A stretch of 64,000 bases of DNA from Peristeroidobacter soli (GCF_004138485.1 NZ_RYEV01000003.1:434001-498000), one strand, 5' to 3'. Positions 42,954 to 51,634 are shown, numbered from the stretch's first letter. Numbers and translations are program-made. Notes: generated by a model not told the origin, from the sequence alone.

Positions 42954-44449
42954 AACCTGCAAACGCAACGACCCTGCTGCCGTTTCAGCTCGATGCAACC
43001 GACAAGGTCTGTGCCGCGCTGGGATATTCCACGCGCGTCGCCCTCATCGGTCAGATTGGCGATGGCAAGAGCCGGGTGGCGGCCGAGGTCGCGCAGCGCT
43101 ATCGCAGCCGCATCGTCACCGCCGAGGAATTTCTGGAGCTGGATCGCAGCTATCGGCGCAACCAGCAGAGCGGCGGTTCGTTCGATATGCAGGAACTGCT
43201 GAAGGACGCGATCCGACACTGCGATGTGCTGGTCATCGACGACTACGACACGCTGCATATGCATGCCGGCTTCGCCTTGCGTCGAACGTTCCTGAAACGG
43301 TTCGTGCAGGAATGCGATCGTCTCGGCAAACGCCTGCTCACGGTGCATCGTGCGCCGGTCCCGTTCCTGTTCGAATCGCAGGAAGACGCGTGGCGTCGCA
43401 TGCGCCACGACCTGAGATATGAAGGCCTGGCGGAGGTGGTGGTGCTCGAAGAGAAGCGTGCGCCCGACTTGCAGGCGTTCGCGCGCTCGCGCGTGAGCGA
43501 GGGCGTCGAGCAGATCGACTTCGCATTGATCGAGAACGAGGCGCCCAGGATCACGCTGGCGGAATTCGGCACCGCGCTGGCCGAATTCACGCGCGCCGGC
43601 AAGCCCGGGACCAGTGGTTTGATCGAGGCGATTCGCGCCAGCAACGGCGGCGGCAACGTCAGGGAGACCGAGGTTGAGAAGATCGGCTTCGAGCAATTGC
43701 CAGGCGCCGAGTCGTTGCTCGAACAGCTCGAGACCCACGTGGTGATTCCGCTCGAAGAGCATGCGCTGGCGGCGAGGCTCGGACTCAAGGCCAAGCGGGG
43801 TGTGCTGCTGTATGGACCGCCGGGCACCGGCAAGACATCGGTGGGTCGTGCGCTCGCGCATCGCATGAAAGGCAAGTTCTTCATGATCGATGGGTCGGTG
43901 ATCACCGAGCCGCCGTCGTTCTTTTTCTTTCAGGTGCAGCGGGTGGTGACGCTCGCCAAGGAGAACGCGCCGGCGGTGATCTTCATCGACGACGCGGATC
44001 TGCTGTTCAGCGTTCATCACGTCGCCGGCCTGCTGCGTTATCTGTTGTCGCTGCTGGACGGGGTGGAGAGTCAGAGCGCGGGGCGGGTCTGCATCATGAT
44101 GACGGCGATGGATCCGGCGAAGCTGCCGCCGGCGCTGATCCGCTCCGGGCGCGTCGAGCTGTGGCTGGAGACACGCACGCCCGATCGTGAGACCCGGGTT
44201 CGGATGATGCAGCGGTGGCTCGCTGGCAACGACCTGCACGATGCAAACGGTCTGGACGCAGCTGCCGAGATTTCCGAAGGCTTCACGCCCGCGGACCTCC
44301 GGCGTCTGGTCGAAGATGCGAAGTTGACCAGCGCGGCCCGACGCAAGCGAGGCGAGCACGATGCCACGATCGCAAGCTCCCTGGCCGTGGCGGCGGAAGA
44401 GATCAAACGCATGCGCCAAGAGATGTCGGCTACCTGGGCACAACATTGA
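42950..44449 (+). CDS. AAA+ ATPase 3 of 6
   Basis: The product has 499 residues from ATG 42950, overlapping the previous stop; a long open frame further upstream is a shadow of gene 2. The N-terminal P-loop GQIGDGKSR (34-42) is fully canonical (Lys40, Ser41), with Walker B VLVIDDYD. This copy lacks the EDYR motif of the others. EVEKIGFEQLPGAESL leads to the C-terminal AAA: GPPGTGKTS (289-297, Lys295), TEPPSFFFF, VIFIDDADLLF, MTAMDPAKLP, LIRSGRVELW, FTPADLRRLV. It has the intact ATP site in both domains, so it is one of the likely two-site ATPases of the set. Confidence 0.9.
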   Translation: MKPANATTLLPFQLDATDKVCAALGYSTRVALIGQIGDGKSRVAAEVAQRYRSRIVTAEEFLELDRSYRRNQQSGGSFDMQELLKDAIRHCDVLVIDDYDTLHMHAGFALRRTFLKRFVQECDRLGKRLLTVHRAPVPFLFESQEDAWRRMRHDLRYEGLAEVVVLEEKRAPDLQAFARSRVSEGVEQIDFALIENEAPRITLAEFGTALAEFTRAGKPGTSGLIEAIRASNGGGNVRETEVEKIGFEQLPGAESLLEQLETHVVIPLEEHALAARLGLKAKRGVLLYGPPGTGKTSVGRALAHRMKGKFFMIDGSVITEPPSFFFFQVQRVVTLAKENAPAVIFIDDADLLFSVHHVAGLLRYLLSLLDGVESQSAGRVCIMMTAMDPAKLPPALIRSGRVELWLETRTPDRETRVRMMQRWLAGNDLHDANGLDAAAEISEGFTPADLRRLVEDAKLTSAARRKRGEHDATIASSLAVAAEEIKRMRQEMSATWAQH

Positions 44450-44469
44450 AGCTCCACGGAACAAGCAAT

Positions 44470-45978
44470 ATGAATCCGATTCCTACGCGAGTTCAGACCG
44501 CCGCGGTCGACGCGGCGCTGCTGCGACTCCAGAAGCCAGGCGTGGTGGCCATTGTTTCCGAGCCCGGGCTGGGACGAACCACGGTGCTGCGGGAAATCGC
44601 GTCACGTCTCGGCGCGCGCTTCGTCGGGCTGGATGAAATCCTGCGCGTCGTGTCGGGCGTGCTTCCGGAGCGGGCGGACTTCGCGGTCCACCGGCTTCTG
44701 GAAGACGCGCTGCGAACCGGTGATGGCATCGCCATCGACGATTTCAGCAATCTCATGCACAACGGTGGCGGCGGCTTTCCCGTGCTCGGCACGCGTGCAA
44801 TGTACTTCCAGCGGTTTCTGATACCCGCGCTGTGGAAGCAGGCGCGTGCCGCGGGCAAGCGAGTCATTTTGTCTGGCGCGGTGCCTACCGATCGTCGCGG
44901 CCTGTCCGATCACTCGGTCGACCGGCTCTACGGAGTCGCGGACGCAGAGGTGGTCACGCTGGCCGCGATGGAAGCGGAGGATTATCGACGCATTCTCGGC
45001 AACTGGATGCAGGCGACGCAGGTTGATGCGATCGACGTCGAGCGCATTCACAGTGCCGCGCCGTACATGACGTGCTATCAGCTGAGAGATATCGCGCGTG
45101 CCTGTAACGCGTCGGGCACTTCGCGCCCGACTACCGAAACGGTTCTCGAACAGGTGCAGCGGGTCGGCGTTCGCTCCAACACCAGAACGCAGGAGGTCGA
45201 GGCGCTGCGCTTCGACGATCTGCCTGGCGCCGAGCACATCACTTCCAAGCTCGAAACGCACGTGCTCATGCCGCTGGAAGCCGACGAGGCGCTCGGGCTC
45301 CGGCCGAAGCGCGGCGTGCTTCTATATGGTCCGCCCGGCACGGGCAAGACCAGTATCGGTCGCGCGCTCGCGCATCGAATGAAAGGCAAGTTCTTTCTGC
45401 TCGACGGCTCATTCGTGACCGACTGGCCGGGATTTTTCTTCGCCCGCGTCGAGCATCTGATTCGTGAGGCGCAGGCCAACGCGCCCTCGGTGGTGTTCAT
45501 CGACGACGCCGACGTGCTGTTCACCATTCCGCACATCGCGGGACTGCCGCGATTGCTGCTGACACTGCTCGACGGCATCGAGGGTGACCGCGCGAACAAG
45601 GTGTGCGTGATGATGACGGCGATGGACCCGAGAAAGATTCCGGATGCGGTGCTGAGGTCCGGTCGCGTCGAGCTGTGGCTTGGAACGCGCACGCCCGATG
45701 CGGATGCGCGCGCCAGGATCATTCGTAAATGGATGCCGGCGACTTTGCCGAAGCTCGACCGTGCCGACTATGCACACCTGAGTGCGATCACGCAGGGATG
45801 CACGCCGGCGGATCTGCGCCGGCTCGCCGAAGATGCGCGCTCGATCCATGCCTTCGACACGGTGAAAGCGCATCCGCTCCAGTCCGCGCAGGACTATTAC
45901 GAGCGCGCCGTGCAGATCAACCTGGAGTCGCGCCGGCTGATGCAGGACGCGAAGCTCGAACTGGCCACGGCCGTTTGA
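44470..45978 (+). CDS. AAA+ ATPase 4 of 6
   Basis: The product has 502 residues from ATG 44470. The N-terminal P-loop is degenerate: SEPGLGRTT (30-38), with Ser for the first Gly and Arg36 for the Walker A lysine; Walker B GIAIDDFS. EDYRRILGNW follows. EVEALRFDDLPGAEHI leads to the C-terminal AAA: GPPGTGKTS (287-295, Lys293), VVFIDDADVLF, MTAMDPRKIP, VLRSGRVELW, CTPADLRRLA. The pore-loop region reads TDWPGFFF rather than the EPPxxFF of the other five, the only departure in that element. The stop is eight bases before gene 5. Confidence 0.9.
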   Translation: MNPIPTRVQTAAVDAALLRLQKPGVVAIVSEPGLGRTTVLREIASRLGARFVGLDEILRVVSGVLPERADFAVHRLLEDALRTGDGIAIDDFSNLMHNGGGGFPVLGTRAMYFQRFLIPALWKQARAAGKRVILSGAVPTDRRGLSDHSVDRLYGVADAEVVTLAAMEAEDYRRILGNWMQATQVDAIDVERIHSAAPYMTCYQLRDIARACNASGTSRPTTETVLEQVQRVGVRSNTRTQEVEALRFDDLPGAEHITSKLETHVLMPLEADEALGLRPKRGVLLYGPPGTGKTSIGRALAHRMKGKFFLLDGSFVTDWPGFFFARVEHLIREAQANAPSVVFIDDADVLFTIPHIAGLPRLLLTLLDGIEGDRANKVCVMMTAMDPRKIPDAVLRSGRVELWLGTRTPDADARARIIRKWMPATLPKLDRADYAHLSAITQGCTPADLRRLAEDARSIHAFDTVKAHPLQSAQDYYERAVQINLESRRLMQDAKLELATAV

Positions 45979-45986
45979 GGAACTTT

Positions 45987-47453
45987 ATGCAGCTCACTCA
46001 AAACCAACACGACTTTCTGGGCGACGTGCGCAAGGCACTCGCGACTTCTTCCATCGTCGCGCTGGCCGGCTCGGACGGCATGGGCAAGACGACGCTGTGC
46101 CAGGCGCTGTGCGATGAGGACGGGGCGGCCATTGTGCGGCTCGGCGATCTGACAGACGCGGTCTGCGGCGCCGATCCCGGCCGGATCGATGAGATCGCGA
46201 TGGCCGTGATCGTCGAGCAGCTCGAGGCCGGGCGCACCCTGATCATCGACGACTTCGAATACATGATGGCGATCCGTACCCACGAACGGCGCGATCTCAT
46301 GTCGAGCACCATCTTGCCGAGCATCTATGCCGCGGCGGATCGCGTCGGCTCGCGACTGGTGCTGGTGGGCAGCGGCTCCATCGACAAGCACTGGCTCAGG
46401 CAGAAAGATATCTATCGTCCGCATGTGGTGATGATGCATGTGCCGGGCTTCACCTCCGAGGACTATCGATCTATCGCGAGCGGCAGCGTCGAGGGTGCCC
46501 GCTTCGACGGCGTGGATTTCAAAGTGGTCCACCGCGCTTCGCCCATGCTCAACGGCTATCAGATCGCCGCGGCGGCAAAACTCGCGGCAGCCGACGGTGG
46601 CGAGATCACGACCGAGAGTTTCCTTGGCGTGATCGCTGCCTGGATCACTCAGAGCAACGTCGATGCCGGCAAGGTCGAGCCGATTCGTTTCGACTCGCTG
46701 CCTGGGTCCGAGCACATCGCGCAGACGCTGGAGATGTTCGTCGTCCTGCCGTACGAGGATCTCGAGCGTGCCGAGCGGCTGAGATTGAAAGCCAAGCGCG
46801 GCGTGCTGCTCTATGGCCCACCGGGCTCGGGCAAGACCAGTATCGGTCGCGCGCTCGCGCATCGGATGAAGGGCAAGTTCTTCATGATCGACGGCAGCAT
46901 CGTGAGCGAGCCACCGACCAAGTTCTTCGAAGCGGTGCAGGCCATCGTCGCCGAAGCCAAGGCGAACGCGCCTTCGGTGCTGTTCATCGACGATGCCGAC
47001 GTGCTGTTCGGTATCGAGCACATCGCCGGGCTGTCACGGTATCTGCTGTCGGTGCTCGACGGCGTGGAAAGCGAGTCGGCCAGCAAGGTGTGTCTGATGA
47101 TGACCGCGATGGATCCGAATCGGGTGCCGGAACCGTTGCTGCGTTCGGGGCGCGTCGAGCTCTGGCTCGGCACGCGGCTGCCGGATCAGGAGACCCGCGA
47201 GCGCATGTACCGTCGCTATCTCGCTGAAGGCTTCGACGATGTGGCGAGTTTCGATGTGCACGCCATCGCGCGGAACAGCGAGGGTTTCACACCGGCCGAT
47301 GTGAGAAGGGCGGTCAACGACGCCAAGCTCGAGTATGCGAGTCAGCTGGTCGCGCAGATGGATGCGACTCCGTCCACTCACCATGTGATCAATGCCATCG
47401 AACGCATCCGTACGATGCGACAACTGATGACCGAGCAAGGACTGGCTGCCTGA
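45987..47453 (+). CDS. AAA+ ATPase 5 of 6
   Basis: The product has 488 residues, the shortest of the set. ATG 45987 follows AGGAA. The N-terminal P-loop GSDGMGKTT (28-36, Lys34) is canonical, and Walker B is LIIDDFE. EDYRSIASGS follows. KVEPIRFDSLPGSEHI leads to the C-terminal AAA: GPPGSGKTS (277-285, Lys283), SEPPTKFF, VLFIDDADVLF, MTAMDPNRVP, LLRSGRVELW and FTPADVRRAV. As in the siblings, Asp replaces the catalytic Walker B glutamate and Met occupies the sensor 1 position. With copy 3 it has canonical Walker A motifs in both domains. Confidence 0.9.
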   Translation: MQLTQNQHDFLGDVRKALATSSIVALAGSDGMGKTTLCQALCDEDGAAIVRLGDLTDAVCGADPGRIDEIAMAVIVEQLEAGRTLIIDDFEYMMAIRTHERRDLMSSTILPSIYAAADRVGSRLVLVGSGSIDKHWLRQKDIYRPHVVMMHVPGFTSEDYRSIASGSVEGARFDGVDFKVVHRASPMLNGYQIAAAAKLAAADGGEITTESFLGVIAAWITQSNVDAGKVEPIRFDSLPGSEHIAQTLEMFVVLPYEDLERAERLRLKAKRGVLLYGPPGSGKTSIGRALAHRMKGKFFMIDGSIVSEPPTKFFEAVQAIVAEAKANAPSVLFIDDADVLFGIEHIAGLSRYLLSVLDGVESESASKVCLMMTAMDPNRVPEPLLRSGRVELWLGTRLPDQETRERMYRRYLAEGFDDVASFDVHAIARNSEGFTPADVRRAVNDAKLEYASQLVAQMDATPSTHHVINAIERIRTMRQLMTEQGLAA

Positions 47454-47472
47454 GCGTGGCCGGATCAAACCT

Positions 47473-49077
47473 ATGTTGAACATGTTGAAAGTCACGAACG
47501 CTCCGGCCGCCGACCCGGCACTCACACCGTCGCAGCGGACGGCGGTCGAGAATGCCAAGAAGCTGCTGGCCGCGGCGCCTGCGATCGTCATTCGCTCGCC
47601 CGGTGGCGTGGGGTGCTCCACCGTCATGCGCAGTATCGCCCGGGCCTTTGGCGGCAGAGTGGTGACGTTGAGCGACGCGCTCGCCTGGTCGCAGAGCCGG
47701 GGGGTGATACGGACCGACGAGGCAATACAACGCTGCGTCGAATATCACATCGGCCATTATCCGCTGGTGGCCATCGACAACTTCGAATCGATCTTTCATC
47801 CGGGCGGGCGAGGAACCCGCGAAGTGCCAGGCATTCGCTCGATCCTGCTGCGCAGTCTGTATCAAGCCGCTCGCGCGCGTGGAACGAAGCTCGTCATCGG
47901 CGGCAAATCCGCGAACGTTTATGGCAACCGCCTGGAAGACCTGGCCAACTGCCCCGAGGCGCTGATCCTCAAGGTCGATGAGCTCACCGCCGAAGACTAC
48001 CGTACGGTCCTCGCCAACTTGTTGGGCGAGCGCGCGACCTCGAGCGTCGATTTCAAAGTCGTGCATCGATCGGTGCCGGGCCTGTCGGGACATCAGTTGC
48101 GCATACTGTGCAACTTCCTGGCGGCCGTGCCGGCGCCGAGCACCGATGACGTGTTGCGCGTGATCGAACAACATCTGATCAAAGGCAATGTGCGTCTCGG
48201 CGAAGTCGAGCAGCTGTCGTTCGATGAGTTGCCCGGCACGGGCGACATCGCGGCCAGCCTGGAGAGTCAGGTGGTGTTGCCGATCCTGAATGCCGAGCTG
48301 AGCGAGCGTCTGCAACTGCGGGCCAAGCGCGGCGTGCTGCTCTATGGCCCGCCCGGTACCGGCAAGACCAGCATCGGGCGCGCGCTCGCGCATCGCATGC
48401 GTGGCCGGTTCTTCATGATCGACGGTACGTTCGTTACCGAGCCGCCCAATGCGTTCTTCAGCAAGGTGCGCAACGTGGTCGAGCGGGCAATCGAGGGTTC
48501 GCCGTCGGTGCTGTTCATCGACGACGCCGATGTGTTGTTCAACATCGAGCACATTGCGGGCCTGGCCCGTTATCTGCTCACGCTGCTCGACGGCCTGGAG
48601 ACCGAGTCGACTTCGAAAGTCTGCGTGATGATGACGGCGATGGACCCGCGCAAGGTGCCGAGTGCCCTGTTGCGCTCGGGCCGCGTCGAACTCTGGTTGC
48701 AAACAAAGCTGCCGGACGAGGCGGCGCGCGCGGGCATTCTGCGACGGTGGGTTGGCGATGCGTTTGCCGAGATCGGTGCGCCAGACTTTGCCAGGATCGC
48801 CGCTGTTACCCAGAGCTATACACCGGCGGATCTGCGTCGCGTGGTCGGAGATGCGAAATTGCTCTGCGCCGCCGATGTTGCCGCAAGCCAGCCGCTGGAG
48901 AGCGCGACGACTTATCTCGAACGCGCTGTCGAAGATCTGAGCGCGGCACGTTGGCGCATGGCCGATCTGCGTTCGGACGAGAACATTCGCATCGGCGGTC
49001 AGCCGAAAGGCAAGTACGCGCTGGGCGTGGGCGGGCTGTCCGAGATCGGCGTGGGCTGCAAGATGAACGGTTGGTGA
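47473..49077 (+). CDS. AAA+ ATPase 6 of 6, with C-terminal extension
   Basis: The product has 534 residues from ATG 47473 (ATG 47482 also possible). Its N-terminal ATP site is the most degenerate: SPGGVGCST, with Cys48 in place of the lysine, and Walker B VAIDNF with Asn replacing the second acidic residue. LTAEDYRTVL follows. EVEQLSFDELPGTGDI leads to the C-terminal AAA: GPPGTGKTS (292-300, Lys298), TEPPNAFF, VLFIDDADVLF, MTAMDPRKVP, LLRSGRVELW and YTPADLRRVV. Beyond the helix where the siblings end there is an extra glycine-rich tail of about 28 residues ending GCKMNGW. It is the last ATPase gene, 80 bases before the lipoprotein gene. Confidence 0.9.
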   Translation: MLNMLKVTNAPAADPALTPSQRTAVENAKKLLAAAPAIVIRSPGGVGCSTVMRSIARAFGGRVVTLSDALAWSQSRGVIRTDEAIQRCVEYHIGHYPLVAIDNFESIFHPGGRGTREVPGIRSILLRSLYQAARARGTKLVIGGKSANVYGNRLEDLANCPEALILKVDELTAEDYRTVLANLLGERATSSVDFKVVHRSVPGLSGHQLRILCNFLAAVPAPSTDDVLRVIEQHLIKGNVRLGEVEQLSFDELPGTGDIAASLESQVVLPILNAELSERLQLRAKRGVLLYGPPGTGKTSIGRALAHRMRGRFFMIDGTFVTEPPNAFFSKVRNVVERAIEGSPSVLFIDDADVLFNIEHIAGLARYLLTLLDGLETESTSKVCVMMTAMDPRKVPSALLRSGRVELWLQTKLPDEAARAGILRRWVGDAFAEIGAPDFARIAAVTQSYTPADLRRVVGDAKLLCAADVAASQPLESATTYLERAVEDLSAARWRMADLRSDENIRIGGQPKGKYALGVGGLSEIGVGCKMNGW

Positions 49078-49157
49078 CGTATCGAGACGCGCGATGATGA
49101 ATCGCGCGTCGCCGTTCGTTGAAGCGGGTGTGTATTCCACCATGGAACTGCCCGGGC

Positions 49158-49784
49158 ATGGTTTTCTGGATCCGCTTTCGATTGCTGGCCGCCGCATGCC
49201 TGATGCTGGCCGCTTGCGACATGAACCCCGATCCGAAGTTCGCCGAAAAGCGGGCGGCGGCCGACAGCGCCAACCTCGGCGATCGTTATGCGCTGCTCGA
49301 TCACGCCCCCGACACCGGTCTTTACGGCTGGTGGCCGGCGGACGAGGCACCGGCGCGCGCGGCTGCTGAAGCGGTCTCTCAGGCGCAGCGATATGCCGTC
49401 CTGCTCGGAACATTGAAGGAGCAGGAGCAATCGCTGCCTCCGCAACCCTCGCTCGCCGGATGCTCGCAGCGCTTTCAGGAAGTGGTGGACTACGCGTCCG
49501 GCAACGGCGACCGGCAATCCGCATCGGCGCCGCACGCGCTCGTCGAGAAACTGTTGCGCTGTCGAGAGGCCGCCATCGCCATCGAAGATCCGGACAGCGA
49601 CGAGCTCGCGTCCTATCTGGGCGGGGTCCGCAAGTTCGCATCGACCGGCACGATCATCGTCGGCATGCGCTGCCTCAATGGACCGGATCGCGAGCGCTGT
49701 CTCGAGCATTGGAGCCGCGGCGCCAGGTTGTTGGGGAAGGACAAGGAAGGCTTCCGCCTCACTCTGGACAAGCTGCGCGGCTGA
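49158..49784 (+). CDS. Lipoprotein of unknown function with four cysteines in the mature part
   Basis: The product has 208 residues from ATG 49158. The signal is FRLLAAACLMLAAC with lipobox LAAC (Cys20). Asp at +2 would, under the E. coli Lol rule, retain it at the inner membrane. The mature protein is helical and soluble, with cysteines in AGCSQRF, LLRCREA, GMRCLNG and RERCLEHW that could form two disulfides. I recognise no domain. It starts 80 bases after the last ATPase gene and ends 12 bases before the ABC transporter gene, so it may be a periplasm-facing partner of the transporter. Function unknown. Confidence 0.75.
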   Translation: MVFWIRFRLLAAACLMLAACDMNPDPKFAEKRAAADSANLGDRYALLDHAPDTGLYGWWPADEAPARAAAEAVSQAQRYAVLLGTLKEQEQSLPPQPSLAGCSQRFQEVVDYASGNGDRQSASAPHALVEKLLRCREAAIAIEDPDSDELASYLGGVRKFASTGTIIVGMRCLNGPDRERCLEHWSRGARLLGKDKEGFRLTLDKLRG

Positions 49785-49796
49785 CGGAACCCCACC

Positions 49797-51596
49797 ATGA
49801 TTCATATCGATCCGCGCGACTATCGCCTGGACTGGCGGCTCATGCGCCGCATCTGGCGCCTGGCCGCGCCTTACTGGCGGCTGCGCGCTCACTGGAAATC
49901 CTGGGTGCTGATCTGCTTCGGCATTCTGATCGGCCCGGCGTGGGCGTACTTCAACTATCGGCTGGCGCAGATCGGCGCGGAGCAGGCCAACGTCCTGGTC
50001 AACCGCGACGCGGCCGCCTGGCACGCCATCTTCTGGCTGCTGTTCTTCCTCGGGCTCGGGCGCTGGGCGTACGACCTGGTGCTGGGCCTGTTGAACAAGC
50101 TGCTGGAGATGCACTGGTATCGCTGGATGACCGAATGGATGGTGCAGCGATATCTCACCAGCAAGACTTACTACGACATTGCGATCAAGGACGACATCGA
50201 CAATCCGGACGAGCGCATTCAGGACAACGTCGCGCCGTTCGTGAGCGCCATCCTGGGCTTTCCGTTGATGGTGCTGAATACCGTGCTGGGCATGGCGACC
50301 AACGCCGTGCTGTTGATCCAGGTCAGCTCGGCGATGACCGCGTTCGTGGTCGGCTATTCGGTCGTGTCGCTGGTGCTGCAGACGGCGATCTACTGGCCGC
50401 TGATCCGTAAGAACTTCGACGCGGTGGCCGCCAACGCGGACTTCCGTTTCGGGCTGCTGCGGGTCCGGGACAACGCCGAGACCATCGCGTTCTTTCGCGG
50501 CGAGGGCATGGAACGGCGCCAGGTGTCGGGTCGGCTGGGGCGTGTGATCGGCAGCCAGATGAACATTTATTACTACACGCTCAAGACCGGCGTGATCACC
50601 AAGGCCTTCGAAGAGGTGTGGACGCTGGCACCGCTGGTGTTCATCTATCCGTTGTACTTCGCCGGCAAGATGGAGTTCGGCACCATCGCGCTGGCCACCA
50701 TGGCGGCCATGCAGCTGCGAGGCGCCATCGGCATGCTCAATCAATACATCCCTTATGTGGCCGGCGTCGCGCCCCGCGTGGTCCGTCTGGCGCAGATCGC
50801 CGAGCGATTCGACCTGCTGGAGCAACACGCCAGGGACAGCAATGCGAACATTTCCATCGAGCGCGGCGACCGCATCGAGCTGCATGGGGTGAGCTTCATG
50901 ACTCCGGGCGGCGAGCAGCAGTTGGCGCAGAATGTTTCCGTGCAGGTGTTGCCCGGCGACAGCTTGATCATCATCGGCCAGACGGGCGTGGGGAAGAGCT
51001 CGATGCTCCGTTCGATGGCGGGGCTTTGGACGCGCGGCAGCGGCTCGATGATGATGCCGGCCGAGGACGACATCATGTTCGTGCCGCAGAAGCCGTACAT
51101 GATGCTGGGCACGTTACGCGACCAGCTGCTCTATCCGCGCGGGCAGGCGACGTTGAGTGAAGAAGAGATCCAGCGCGTGCTGGAGCGAGTGTGTCTGCCG
51201 GATCTGCTCGCCAAGGTGGGCGGGCTCGACGCGGAGTGCGACTGGAGCAAGGTGTTGTCGCTCGGCGAGCAGCAGCGCGTGTCGTTCGCACGCATTCTGA
51301 TTTCGAAGCCTCGCTATGTGTTTCTCGACGAGTCCACCAGTGCCGTCGACATTCCCACCGAATCGCGCCTGTATCGAACGCTGATGGAGGAGGGCGTCAC
51401 GTTCGTGAGCGTGGGCCACCGTGAAACCATCCTGCGTTTCCATCGTCGTGCGCTACGACTACTGGTCGGCGGCGGCTGGGAGATCGTGGCGTCCTCGTCC
51501 ATCGAGGAAACGCCGGTGGCGCCGCTCGGCAGCGATTGGGTCTCGGACGCGGTGCCGAGGGTACTGCTTGATGTTCCCACGCCAGTCGTTCGTTAG
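49797..51596 (+). CDS. YddA/SbmA-BacA-type ABC transporter, fused permease and ATPase
   Basis: The product has 599 residues. The membrane domain of about six helices (35-330) is of the SbmA/BacA-like ABC_membrane_2 type: NPDERIQDNVAPFVS, PLIRKNFDAVAANADFRFGLLRVRDNAETIAFFRGEG. The ATPase part has Walker A GQTGVGKSS (394-402), the variant signature LSLGEQQRVSFARIL (about 487) used by YddA and ABCD proteins, Walker B YVFLDEST and VGHR. Relatives import peptides and peptide antibiotics (SbmA, BacA) or sit with a TonB receptor and M16 protease (YddA, FusD). It is the probable inner-membrane step for whatever the upstream receptor takes up. Confidence 0.93.
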   Translation: MIHIDPRDYRLDWRLMRRIWRLAAPYWRLRAHWKSWVLICFGILIGPAWAYFNYRLAQIGAEQANVLVNRDAAAWHAIFWLLFFLGLGRWAYDLVLGLLNKLLEMHWYRWMTEWMVQRYLTSKTYYDIAIKDDIDNPDERIQDNVAPFVSAILGFPLMVLNTVLGMATNAVLLIQVSSAMTAFVVGYSVVSLVLQTAIYWPLIRKNFDAVAANADFRFGLLRVRDNAETIAFFRGEGMERRQVSGRLGRVIGSQMNIYYYTLKTGVITKAFEEVWTLAPLVFIYPLYFAGKMEFGTIALATMAAMQLRGAIGMLNQYIPYVAGVAPRVVRLAQIAERFDLLEQHARDSNANISIERGDRIELHGVSFMTPGGEQQLAQNVSVQVLPGDSLIIIGQTGVGKSSMLRSMAGLWTRGSGSMMMPAEDDIMFVPQKPYMMLGTLRDQLLYPRGQATLSEEEIQRVLERVCLPDLLAKVGGLDAECDWSKVLSLGEQQRVSFARILISKPRYVFLDESTSAVDIPTESRLYRTLMEEGVTFVSVGHRETILRFHRRALRLLVGGGWEIVASSSIEETPVAPLGSDWVSDAVPRVLLDVPTPVVR

Positions 51597-51634
51597 TGAA
51601 CGTCCGAGCACTCACGAAGAGACCGATTCATCCA

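Larger units (their letters stand above)
39884..49077 (+). other. Tandem array of six paralogous two-domain AAA+ ATPase genes
   Basis: Six same-direction genes of 488-534 codons follow each other with gaps of 10, -4, 20, 8 and 19 bases. Each protein has an N-terminal P-loop domain (about 1-225) of low mutual similarity, a bridging motif of the form VExxxFDxLPG, and a highly similar C-terminal classical-type AAA domain (about 235-490). The array size equals the subunit number of an AAA+ ring. Individual entries give the motif state of each copy. Confidence 0.9.

Noticed and set aside
39842-44464. Long minus-strand open frames opposite AAA+ genes 1-3
   Set aside because: Same antisense codon-position artefact, repeated in each paralogue; low-complexity His/Arg/Gln-rich translations.
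39884-49077. AAA+ array considered as a STAND or Mcr-type defence system
   Set aside because: No nuclease, TIR, protease or other effector domain is attached to or beside the ATPases; the neighbours are uptake and peptidase genes.
49078-49157. Gap after AAA+ gene 6 checked for a small RiPP-like precursor gene
   Set aside because: Only a TTG-started in-frame extension of the lipoprotein is present; no separate short frame with a ribosome-binding site.
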